From Bacteroidota bacterium (lineage in GTDB: Bacteria; Pseudomonadota; Alphaproteobacteria; Puniceispirillales; Puniceispirillaceae), in the NCBI GenBank assembly GCA_009936825.1, contig JAACDV010000124.1, positions 1-5,409 on the forward strand: 5,409 nucleotides of DNA, in the 5' to 3' direction. Positions 1-5,273 of the stretch are shown piece after piece (position 1 is the stretch's first letter; each line of letters begins with the position of its first letter). A program made the position numbers and the translations under genes. A model generated the notes under the pieces. The model was given only the letters and a program-made list of their open reading frames with translations, was not told where the DNA came from and did not search any database.

Positions 1-6
1 CCGGCC

Positions 7-939
7 TTAGGCGGTGCCTAGAAGGGCGGTCGCTCCCTCATCGCTCGAAGGCAGCAACTTCATTTCATTCGCCTTTTCACGCACTGCTTTTTGCAGCTTT
101 TCGAAGGCGCGCACTTCAATCTGGCGAATACGCTCGCGGCTGATGCCAAATTCTGACGCTAGATCTTCAAGCGTAAGCGGCGGCTCTGACAGGCGGCGTG
201 CCTGAAGAATACGCTGTTCCCGCGCATTTAGATCCTGCATGGCGGTAACCATCAGGTTTTTACGGGTAGAAAATTCTTCATGCTCAGCAAAGGTCGTTTC
301 CTGATTTTCGCTGTCATCTTCCAGCCAGTCTTGCCATTCGCCGCTACCTTCGCCATCGCGGGATAGCGGGACATTCAACGACCGGTCATTTCCTGCCATC
401 CGCTGGTTCATCGAAATGACCTCGGTCTCCGACACTGAAAGACGGGTAGAAATTTCGGTGACCTGTTCGGGTTTAAGGTCGCCATCTTCAATAGCCTGAA
501 TCTGGCCCTTAATGCGACGCAGGTTGAAAAACAGCTTTTTCTGACCGGCGGTGGTTCCAATTTTCACCAAAGACCATGACCGCAGGATATATTCCTGAAT
601 GGCGGCTTTGATCCACCACATTGCATAGGTGGCGAGCCGGAACCCCTTTTCGGGTTCAAACTTTTTGACCGCGTGCATCATGCCAAGATTGCCTTCTGAA
701 ATCAGGTCGGCAATGGGTAAGCCGTAGCCGCGATAACCCATGGCGATTTTGGCAACAAGACGCAAATGGCTGGTGACAAGCTGGTGTGCAGCTTCAACAT
801 CACCGCGCTCTTTCCACGCTTTTGCCAGCATATATTCCTGTTTTGGTTCCAGCATTGGAAACCGACGAATCTGTTCGAGATATCTCGACAGATTTCCATC
901 AGGATTAATTGATGGGAGCATTGATTTTGTAACCGTCAT
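7..939 (-). CDS. rpoH: RNA polymerase heat-shock sigma factor RpoH (sigma-32 family)
   Basis: A 310-residue sigma70-family factor that directs RNA polymerase to heat-shock promoters (chaperones, proteases). Region 1.2 and the start of region 2 lie around residues 16-70. Region 2.2-2.4 follows at about 71-118, with the core-binding stretch DLISEGNLGMMHAVKKFEP and the -10 reading part ATYAMWWIKAAIQEYI. The RpoH box, QKKLFFNLRR at 133-142, separates RpoH from RpoD and is the main reason for the call. Region 4.2 is a helix-turn-helix at about 255-286 (LTLEDLASEFGISRERIRQIE), which reads the -35 element. E. coli RpoH is 284 residues; the extra length here includes a tail after residue 290. The ATG has a GGAG ribosome site (minus strand, 948-951) 8 nt upstream. 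It lies downstream of rluD on the same strand, an order common in alphaproteobacteria, but has its own promoter. Alphaproteobacteria often carry two rpoH paralogs; which one this is cannot be told here. Confidence 0.97.
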   Translation of the reverse strand: MTVTKSMLPSINPDGNLSRYLEQIRRFPMLEPKQEYMLAKAWKERGDVEAAHQLVTSHLRLVAKIAMGYRGYGLPIADLISEGNLGMMHAVKKFEPEKGFRLATYAMWWIKAAIQEYILRSWSLVKIGTTAGQKKLFFNLRRIKGQIQAIEDGDLKPEQVTEISTRLSVSETEVISMNQRMAGNDRSLNVPLSRDGEGSGEWQDWLEDDSENQETTFAEHEEFSTRKNLMVTAMQDLNAREQRILQARRLSEPPLTLEDLASEFGISRERIRQIEVRAFEKLQKAVREKANEMKLLPSSDEGATALLGTA

Positions 940-1042
940 CGGTAAGTCTCCAATCTTATGGACGTCGCGATAAGTAAAACGTCATAGTTTGGCTTTTGCT
1001 GTTATCGCAATAAAAGCACATGAATTCGGCAGGATTAAGACG

Positions 1043-1064
1043 GTTTTGCGCAAAACTGTTTTGC
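1043..1064. repeat. Overlapping inverted repeats in the rpoH leader
   Basis: Three 7-bp arms alternate in orientation: GTTTTGC (1043-1049), GCAAAAC (1050-1056) and GTTTTGC (1058-1064). Arms 1 and 2 form a perfect 14-bp palindrome. Arms 2 and 3 form a second inverted repeat around a single T. The element sits about 50-70 nt downstream of the inferred rpoH transcription start and about 105 nt before the ATG. It could be a dimeric repressor site or, in RNA, two mutually exclusive pairings. There is no T-run after it on the minus strand, so it is not a standard rluD terminator. The repeats are directly visible; any function is inference. Confidence 0.6.
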
Positions 1065-1118
1065 CGACCTCCCCATATCAGCAAATGTCATTTCCCAGAT
1101 GCCAATACGTCAATCCCC

Positions 1119-1146
1119 ATTATAGAGGATACTTACGGTTTTTCAA
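1119..1146 (-). promoter_or_regulatory. Sigma70-type promoter for rpoH
   Basis: Reading the minus strand, a -35 box TTGAAA (1146-1141) is followed after 16 bp by a perfect -10 box TATAAT (1124-1119). Transcription would start near 1112, about 170 nt before the rpoH ATG. It lies wholly in the gap between rluD and rpoH, points at rpoH, and is the best sigma70 match I saw in the window. This suggests housekeeping transcription of rpoH independent of rluD. No clear intrinsic terminator separates it from rluD, so read-through from rluD is also possible. The start site is inferred, not observed. Confidence 0.75.
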
Positions 1147-1206
1147 AATCGTGGCTTTTTCTTTATCATTGAATCTATGGACACAAATACCCAGACTTGG
1201 CGCAAG

Positions 1207-2226
1207 TTAGCGAATATTTACCGTCGTGGCCCTTTTATGGATGCCAGCTTCTATCACGCGGATCAGGTTGGCCATGTCGTCCGGAATGGCAGTTTCAAAC
1301 GCCATCGGCTCGCCGCGCACCGGATGGGCGAAATTCAGCTGAGCGGCGTGCAACGCTTGCCGCCCAAAGGTGCGTATTTGCGCTAGAACTTCGCGTGAAA
1401 CGGCGTCAGGCATCTGTCCACTCCGCGGGGCGCGCCCATACATGGCATCGCCAATAACCCCATGCCCCATATGCGCCATATGAACCCTGATCTGGTGCGT
1501 GCGCCCCGTCTCAAGGCGGCATTCCAGCAGGCTGGCAAAGGGTGGAAACTGTCGTAGTGATTGCCAGTTGGTCGCGGCAGAACGCCCATTTGGCATGACC
1601 GCCTGTTTTTTCCGATCACGATTTGATCTGCCGATTGGCTCGTCAACACGGCCTTCGCGGTCAATCATAGATCCCCAGACCAGTGCCTGATAGCGCCGGT
1701 CCAGATCGTGCGCGGCGAACATTTCGGTTAGCCTATGATGGGCAATTTCGGTTTTGGCGGCCAGCATTACGCCCGATGTGTCTTTGTCTAGGCGGTGGAC
1801 AATTCCCGGGCGCATCACCCCGCCAATGCCGGTAAGGCTAGGCCCACAATGGTTAATCAGCGCGTTAACCAGCGTTCCATCGGGCTGTCCCGGTCCCGGA
1901 TGGACAACCATCCCGACGGGTTTGTTAATAACAATCAGATGCTGGTCTTCAAACATGATATCCAAGGGAATATCCTGGCCGGCTGGCGTGGGATCACGGA
2001 CCGGCGGCAGGGTCAGTACATAAACCGCATTGGCGCGCACATTTTGCGATGGATCCCCAACCACAACACCGTTTTGGGTCAATGCCCCTTCAAGAATAAG
2101 CGCTTTAAGGCGGGTGCGCGACAACGAGGACGCTTCCAGATTAGTCGTCAAATACCGATCCAGCCGGTCGGTTTCAACATCGTCCGGGGCAGTTATGCTA
2201 AGCTTGGTTGTCTGATCACTGGTCAT
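1207..2226 (-). CDS. rluD: RluA-family 23S rRNA pseudouridine synthase, RluD-like
   Basis: A 339-residue enzyme that isomerises uridine to pseudouridine in ribosomal RNA. E. coli RluD modifies U1911, U1915 and U1917 in helix 69 of 23S rRNA. An S4 RNA-binding domain occupies about residues 17-72 (DRLDRYL...LSRTRLKALILEG). The catalytic domain starts around 88. It contains the family signature HRLDKDTSG at 144-152, where Asp147 is the expected catalytic nucleophile. The second family motif, GRTHQIRVHMAHMGHGVIGD, is at 241-260. Length and domain order match a complete RluD (E. coli 326 residues). RluA, RluC and RluD share these motifs; the S4 domain excludes RluA, and the RluD choice rests on overall resemblance and the rpoH neighbourhood. 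The ATG is preceded by a modest AGGG on the minus strand about 9 nt upstream. It is divergent from the small membrane protein gene at 2425. Confidence 0.93.
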   Translation of the reverse strand: MTSDQTTKLSITAPDDVETDRLDRYLTTNLEASSLSRTRLKALILEGALTQNGVVVGDPSQNVRANAVYVLTLPPVRDPTPAGQDIPLDIMFEDQHLIVINKPVGMVVHPGPGQPDGTLVNALINHCGPSLTGIGGVMRPGIVHRLDKDTSGVMLAAKTEIAHHRLTEMFAAHDLDRRYQALVWGSMIDREGRVDEPIGRSNRDRKKQAVMPNGRSAATNWQSLRQFPPFASLLECRLETGRTHQIRVHMAHMGHGVIGDAMYGRAPRSGQMPDAVSREVLAQIRTFGRQALHAAQLNFAHPVRGEPMAFETAIPDDMANLIRVIEAGIHKRATTVNIR

Positions 2227-2372
2227 GGGACGGCACCCTAGACTATAAACGCGTCAAACAACAGTTTTGATAGTCACGAAATTTGGCCTTACCGGTGATA
2301 TATTTGGCGCTTTACTGGGGGTCTTGCATGGATGGGCGTAAAAGCTCTACACCAGACGTTGTAAAGACCTTT

Positions 2373-2389
2373 GCCCTTGCTTAAAGGGC
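2373..2389 (+). other. Small hairpin upstream of the 2425 gene
   Basis: GCCCTT (2373-2378) and AAGGGC (2384-2389) can pair as a 6-bp stem around a 5-nt loop. The hairpin lies about 35 nt before the likely start codon at 2425, inside the roughly 200-bp divergent gap between rluD and the small membrane protein gene. There is no following T-run, so it is not a standard terminator. The TAA that closes an 18-codon upstream ORF (2328-2384) begins in the loop and reaches the first base of the right arm. The pairing is visible; any role in expression is inference. Confidence 0.35.
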
Positions 2390-2412
2390 GCCGGGCTTGG
2401 ACATAGCTAATG

Positions 2413-2417
2413 AAGGA
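2413..2417 (+). promoter_or_regulatory. Ribosome binding site that favours the ATG at 2425
   Basis: AAGGA is placed 7 nt before the ATG at 2425. It overlaps the codons just after the alternative in-frame ATG at 2410, which itself has no purine-rich site at a proper distance upstream. This makes 2425 the more likely start. Confidence 0.65.
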
Positions 2418-2424
2418 AACACCT

Positions 2425-2820
2425 ATGAAAGATGATCAGTCTGATTCCACTCCGCCAGATTCGTCGCCGCCAGATTCTTCGCCGCCAGATTCCACTCCGC
2501 CAGATTCGGCACTAGATTCGCCGGAAACATCGGTGATTCTGCGGAATCTTGGCGCAATCAAGGCTGCGGCGATCATTATGGGTGTTTTGATCATTATTCT
2601 TCTTGCCTTGGTGATCGGCACCATCGCCTCGCGCCTGTCATCGATGAGTGCGCCGCCTGAGGCTGCCTCTATTTCCTTGCCGGCGGGGGCTGAATTGCAG
2701 TCCGCAGCAGCCGATGGTGATGGGCTGATTTTGTTGGTTAAAACGCCGCAAGGTCAAGAAATCTGGCGCGTTACGAATGAGGGAGTTAGGCGTTCGACGC
2801 TTAAAATATCAAGCCCATAA
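2425..2820 (+). CDS. Small single-pass membrane protein with N-terminal Pro/Asp/Ser repeats (DUF6476-like)
   Basis: The protein has 131 residues from the ATG at 2425, or 136 from 2410. An acidic, disordered N-terminal tract (residues 1-35) carries four copies of a five-residue Asp-Ser-(Ser/Thr)-Pro-Pro repeat. A hydrophobic helix follows at about 44-68 (AIKAAAIIMGVLIIILLALV is part of it), then a C-terminal segment of about 60 residues. Basic residues before the helix (R40, K46) suggest a cytoplasmic N-terminus and a periplasmic C-terminus. The C-terminal pattern, a Leu-Pro-x-Gly motif followed by a short beta-rich stretch (GLILLVKTPQGQEIWRV), resembles small alphaproteobacterial proteins annotated as DUF6476. 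I recall this family near rluD, but that is memory of the family, not a search. No enzymatic motif is visible and no function is assigned. The gene is divergent from rluD, and its last 20 bp overlap the 3' end of the convergent YggT-like gene. Confidence 0.8.
   Translation: MKDDQSDSTPPDSSPPDSSPPDSTPPDSALDSPETSVILRNLGAIKAAAIIMGVLIIILLALVIGTIASRLSSMSAPPEAASISLPAGAELQSAAADGDGLILLVKTPQGQEIWRVTNEGVRRSTLKISSP
2443..2502 (+). repeat. Four tandem 15-bp repeats coding Asp-Ser-Ser/Thr-Pro-Pro
   Basis: Four in-frame 15-bp units start at 2443, 2458, 2473 and 2488. Each begins GATTC and ends CCGCCA; units 1 and 4 are identical. A degenerate remainder follows to about 2519. Because 15 is a multiple of 3, copy number can change without a frameshift, so the length of the N-terminal tract may vary between strains. 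Each unit carries a GANTC site. Confidence 0.85.
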
Positions 2821-3178
2821 CCCAGTTCCATGGCAAACTAAGAATATCATAAGTCGCCGAAACAAGCAGGTTTTCAAACGGAAGATAGGTAAGAGCCCTA
2901 ATGTCATACCCCATGATAAGAGGCAGCAGATAAAAGCGAATGACGAACAGCCAAAATGCCAGATAAAGCGGTGCAACGCGTGCGATAACCCCACGCGGCG
3001 TGAGATGGCTAAGCGTGGCTATTAGCGGCATCAACATGGCGTTCAGCATCCGCATCAAGCGCATGGAGCTGTCTTCGCTCATAAAAATCGCCAAGAAAAA
3101 CCGCAGAACCGCCGCCCACATAAAAATGCCAAGAGGTAAATCTAGCAGAATGCCAAGTGCAGGAACGCTATTGCTCAA
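2801..3178 (-). CDS. YggT-like integral membrane protein, TTG start
   Basis: A 125-residue, very hydrophobic protein. A first membrane helix spans about 8-33 and a second about 66-90. An amphipathic segment with the motif LTPRGV lies between them, and the C-terminal 25 residues are hydrophobic and Trp-rich. The layout of helix, amphipathic linker ending in Thr-Pro, then helix resembles YggT-family proteins of alphaproteobacteria, whose role is poorly known. The assignment rests on this pattern and is moderate. The start is the TTG at 3178: GGGAG stands 6 nt before it, an in-frame stop lies eight codons upstream, no ATG or GTG lies in between, and the next ATG (3121) would remove half of helix 1. 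The gene converges with the 2425 gene, sharing 20 bp, and is divergent from ettA. Confidence 0.75.
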   Translation of the reverse strand: MSNSVPALGILLDLPLGIFMWAAVLRFFLAIFMSEDSSMRLMRMLNAMLMPLIATLSHLTPRGVIARVAPLYLAFWLFVIRFYLLPLIMGYDIRALTYLPFENLLVSATYDILSLPWNWVMGLIF

Positions 3179-3184
3179 ACCGAA

Positions 3185-3189
3185 CTCCC
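3185..3189 (-). promoter_or_regulatory. Ribosome binding site deciding the TTG start
   Basis: On the minus strand GGGAG is followed after 6 nt by the TTG at 3178. This supports TTG rather than the internal ATG at 3121 as the start of the YggT-like gene. Confidence 0.6.
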
Positions 3190-3317
3190 AGCCACCGAGT
3201 TAATCGGATAATACTTTAGGACTAGTTCTCAGCGATGCATAGCAAATTAATCACATGGCATGGGGTGACCAAGGGCGGCCATAGTCGTGCTTATCTGTGT
3301 TGCGGTATGATTGCAGG

Positions 3318-3346
3318 TTGAGATTGCCATCGCCAAAGGTTAGAAG
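3318..3346 (+). promoter_or_regulatory. Possible promoter for ettA
   Basis: TTGAGA (3318-3323) is separated by 17 bp from TAGAAG (3341-3346), a fair but not strong sigma70 match pointing at ettA. It would give a leader of about 110 nt. A competing -10 candidate, TATGAT at 3306-3311, has no good -35 partner. The two alternatives differ in whether the transcript includes the start of the short ORF at 3347. The rest of the 286-bp gap between the YggT-like gene and ettA holds nothing else I can identify. Confidence 0.3.
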
Positions 3347-3463
3347 ATGGTCAGGGTCATTACATTTGATCGACCGCATTTTTTACGTCCTTCGTCTGAC
3401 GCCTACTCTGCCAATAGCTATTTCGCAAATGTCGCACCGCATTCAGGATTAAAAAGGGAATAA
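3347..3463 (+). CDS. Possible 38-codon upstream ORF before ettA
   Basis: An ATG at 3347 preceded by AAAGG at a 7-nt distance opens a 38-residue frame (MVRVITFDRP...) that ends with TAA one base before the ettA ATG. The ettA ribosome site (AAGGGAA, 3454-3460) lies inside its last codons, so translation of this frame would run directly into ettA. I do not recognise the peptide. It uses codons such as AGG, CGA and TTA that are sparse in ettA, and a frame of this length can easily arise by chance. It is listed as a candidate only. Confidence 0.2.
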   Translation: MVRVITFDRPHFLRPSSDAYSANSYFANVAPHSGLKRE

Positions 3464-3464
3464 C

Positions 3465-5144
3465 ATGTCAAGTCATCAGTATGTTTATGTGATGCACCGC
3501 CTGTCCAAAAGCTGGCCCGGCGGTAAAGAAGTTCTGAAAAATATCAGCCTGTCATTCATGCCAGGTGCCAAAATTGGTGTTTTAGGCCTGAATGGGTCGG
3601 GTAAATCCACTTTACTCAGGATCATGGCAGGTCTTGATGCTGACTTTAATGGCGAGGCATGGGCCGCTGACGGCATCAAGGTTGGATTTCTTGCCCAAGA
3701 GCCGGAGCTGGATGAAAGCATGGATGTGACCGGCAATGTTCTGTCGGGTATGGGTGAGGCCAAAGAGCTGATGGACCGGTTCAACGAGGTTAGCGCCCGC
3801 TTTGCCGAAGAATTGACCGATGATGAAATGAATGACGTCATCGCCGAGCAGGCCGACTTGCAGGAAAAGATTGATGCCATTGATGGCTGGGACCTTGAGC
3901 GCAAGGCCGAAATTGCCATGGATGCGCTTCGCGTTCCGCCAGGTAACAGTGATGTTAGCAAGCTGTCAGGCGGTGAAAAGCGCCGGGTCGCGCTTTGTAA
4001 ATTGCTGCTTAGCGCACCCGATATGCTGCTGCTCGATGAGCCTACGAACCATCTGGACGCCGAATCAGTGGCTTGGTTGCAGCGCTTTCTCCATGATTTT
4101 CCGGGAACCGTTGTCACGATTACCCACGACCGTTATTTTCTTGATGAAGTCGCCGGATGGATACTGGAACTCGATCGTGGTGCAGGTATTCCCTATGAGG
4201 GGAATTATTCAGGCTGGCTGGAACAAAAGCACAAGCGGCTTGAACAGGAAGGCAAGGCCGATGATGCCCGCGTTAAATCGCTATCGCGTGAGCTTGACTG
4301 GGTGCGTGCTGCTCCAAAAGCGCGTCAGGCCAAATCAAAAGCGCGTATCAGCGCATATGAAAAGATGCTGGCCGAAGATAACCAGCGCCAAATTGACACC
4401 ACAAAGATTCAGATTCCAGCCGGCCCGCGCCTTGGCGACGTGGTAATCAATGCTGAATCGCTGAGCAAGGGGTTTGCTGATCGTCTGTTGATTGACAATT
4501 TATCTTTCCGATTGCCGCCGGGCGGCATTGTCGGCGTAATCGGGCCAAACGGTGCTGGTAAGACAACGCTTTTCCGGATGATTACCGGCGGTGAGGCCGC
4601 TGATGGCGGTACCTTTACCGTTGGTGATACGGTCAAGCTTGGCTATGTCGATCAATCGCGTGATGATCTTGAAGATGGCAAATCTGTCTGGGAGGTTATT
4701 TCCGACGGGCTAGATGAAATTGAACTCGGCAAGCGGACAATGGCGTCGCGCGCCTATGTCGGCCAGTTTAATTTTAAGGGCGGGGATCAGCAAAAGCTGG
4801 TTGGCCAGCTATCGGGGGGTGAGCGCAACCGCGTGCATCTGGCACGAATGCTGAAAAGCGGGGCTAATCTGCTGCTGCTCGATGAGCCGACCAATGATCT
4901 TGATGTTGATACACTTCGCGCGCTGGAAGAGGCGCTGGAAGATTTTGCTGGTTGCGCGGTGGTTGTCAGCCACGACCGCTGGTTCCTTGACCGGATTGCG
5001 ACGCACATTCTGGCCTTTGAAGGCGACAGTCATGTTGAATGGTTCGAAGGCAATTACGAGGCCTATGAAGCGGATAAAAAGCGCCGCCTTGGCGCCGAAG
5101 CCGATCGCCCAAGCCGAATTAAATATAAACCTATCTCTAGATAG
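3465..5144 (+). CDS. ettA: Energy-dependent translational throttle protein EttA (ABC-F ATPase)
   Basis: A cytoplasmic ABC-F protein of 559 residues (E. coli EttA 555) with two ABC ATPase domains and no membrane segments. In E. coli it binds the ribosomal E site and gates the first elongation steps according to the ATP/ADP ratio. Domain 1 has Walker A GLNGSGKST (41-49), signature LSGGE (167-171), Walker B with catalytic Glu192, and switch His221. Domain 2 has Walker A GPNGAGKTT (360-368), signature LSGGE (449-453), Glu474 and His503. The acidic-rich arm inside domain 1 (about 95-145) and the basic linker (DWVRAAPKARQAKSKARI, about 278-295), which contacts P-site tRNA, are features that point to EttA rather than Uup or YheS. 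All catalytic residues are present. AAGGGAA (3454-3460) stands before the ATG. The C-terminus (RIKYKPISR) has the usual EttA ending, and its last codons form the first unit of the downstream repeat array. Confidence 0.97.
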   Translation: MSSHQYVYVMHRLSKSWPGGKEVLKNISLSFMPGAKIGVLGLNGSGKSTLLRIMAGLDADFNGEAWAADGIKVGFLAQEPELDESMDVTGNVLSGMGEAKELMDRFNEVSARFAEELTDDEMNDVIAEQADLQEKIDAIDGWDLERKAEIAMDALRVPPGNSDVSKLSGGEKRRVALCKLLLSAPDMLLLDEPTNHLDAESVAWLQRFLHDFPGTVVTITHDRYFLDEVAGWILELDRGAGIPYEGNYSGWLEQKHKRLEQEGKADDARVKSLSRELDWVRAAPKARQAKSKARISAYEKMLAEDNQRQIDTTKIQIPAGPRLGDVVINAESLSKGFADRLLIDNLSFRLPPGGIVGVIGPNGAGKTTLFRMITGGEAADGGTFTVGDTVKLGYVDQSRDDLEDGKSVWEVISDGLDEIELGKRTMASRAYVGQFNFKGGDQQKLVGQLSGGERNRVHLARMLKSGANLLLLDEPTNDLDVDTLRALEEALEDFAGCAVVVSHDRWFLDRIATHILAFEGDSHVEWFEGNYEAYEADKKRRLGAEADRPSRIKYKPISR

Positions 5145-5258
5145 AAGGGCCTATCTCTAAATAGCAGGGCCTATCACCAGATAGCAGGGCCTATCACCAG
5201 ATAGCAGGGCCTATCTCTAGATAACAGGGCCTATCACCAGATAGCAGGACCTATCTCC
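5131..5258. repeat. Tandem array of 20-bp palindromic repeats at the 3' end of ettA
   Basis: Six full 20-bp units start at 5131, 5151, 5171, 5191, 5211 and 5231, followed by an 8-bp partial unit at 5251. The consensus is CTATC, then TCTA or ACCA, then GATAG, then CAGGGC. CTATC and GATAG are inverted, so each unit can form a 5-bp stem with a 4-nt loop, and each arm can also pair with its neighbour across CAGGGC. Units 3 and 4 are identical; the others differ at one to four positions, mostly in the loop. Unit 1 contains the last codons and the TAG stop of ettA. The rest fills the gap to the convergent gene ending at 5274. Direct observation; function unknown. It is not a CRISPR: there are no unique spacers. 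Confidence 0.95.
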
Positions 5259-5273
5259 AAAGGCGGTAAAAAA

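Noticed and set aside
8..20. TAGGC-GGT-GCCTA inverted repeat at the rpoH stop codon, as a terminator
   Set aside because: The stem is 5 bp with a 3-nt loop and no T-run is visible in the six bases left before the window edge.
1071..1122. Two plus-strand CCCCAT sequences (1071 and 1115) resembling the -10 part of sigma-32 promoters
   Set aside because: Neither has a CTTGAA-like -35 at a suitable distance, and they point toward rluD's 3' end with no gene to serve. The 1115 copy overlaps the reverse of the rpoH TATAAT box, which explains part of the match.
1795..2241. 148-codon frame on the plus strand opposite rluD
   Set aside because: It is antisense to the conserved catalytic and S4 parts of rluD and resembles no protein I know.
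2242..2247. TATAGT on the minus strand as the rluD -10 box
   Set aside because: It would put the transcript start within about 10 nt of the ATG and through the only ribosome site, and no good -35 is present.
3485..4117. Long 210-codon frame on the minus strand inside ettA
   Set aside because: It lies fully antisense to a strongly conserved ABC-F gene and its Ser/Pro/Arg-rich composition is typical of a shadow frame.
3832..4446. 204-codon frame on the plus strand inside ettA
   Set aside because: It is a frame-shifted reading of the ABC-F gene with no ribosome site or recognisable domain.
5131..5258. The 20-bp array as a CRISPR
   Set aside because: The units abut each other with no unique spacers, the period is only 20 bp, and there are no cas genes in view.
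5131..5258. The array as a plasmid or phage origin with iterons
   Set aside because: There is no replication initiator gene or AT-rich melting region, and the neighbours are chromosomal housekeeping genes.
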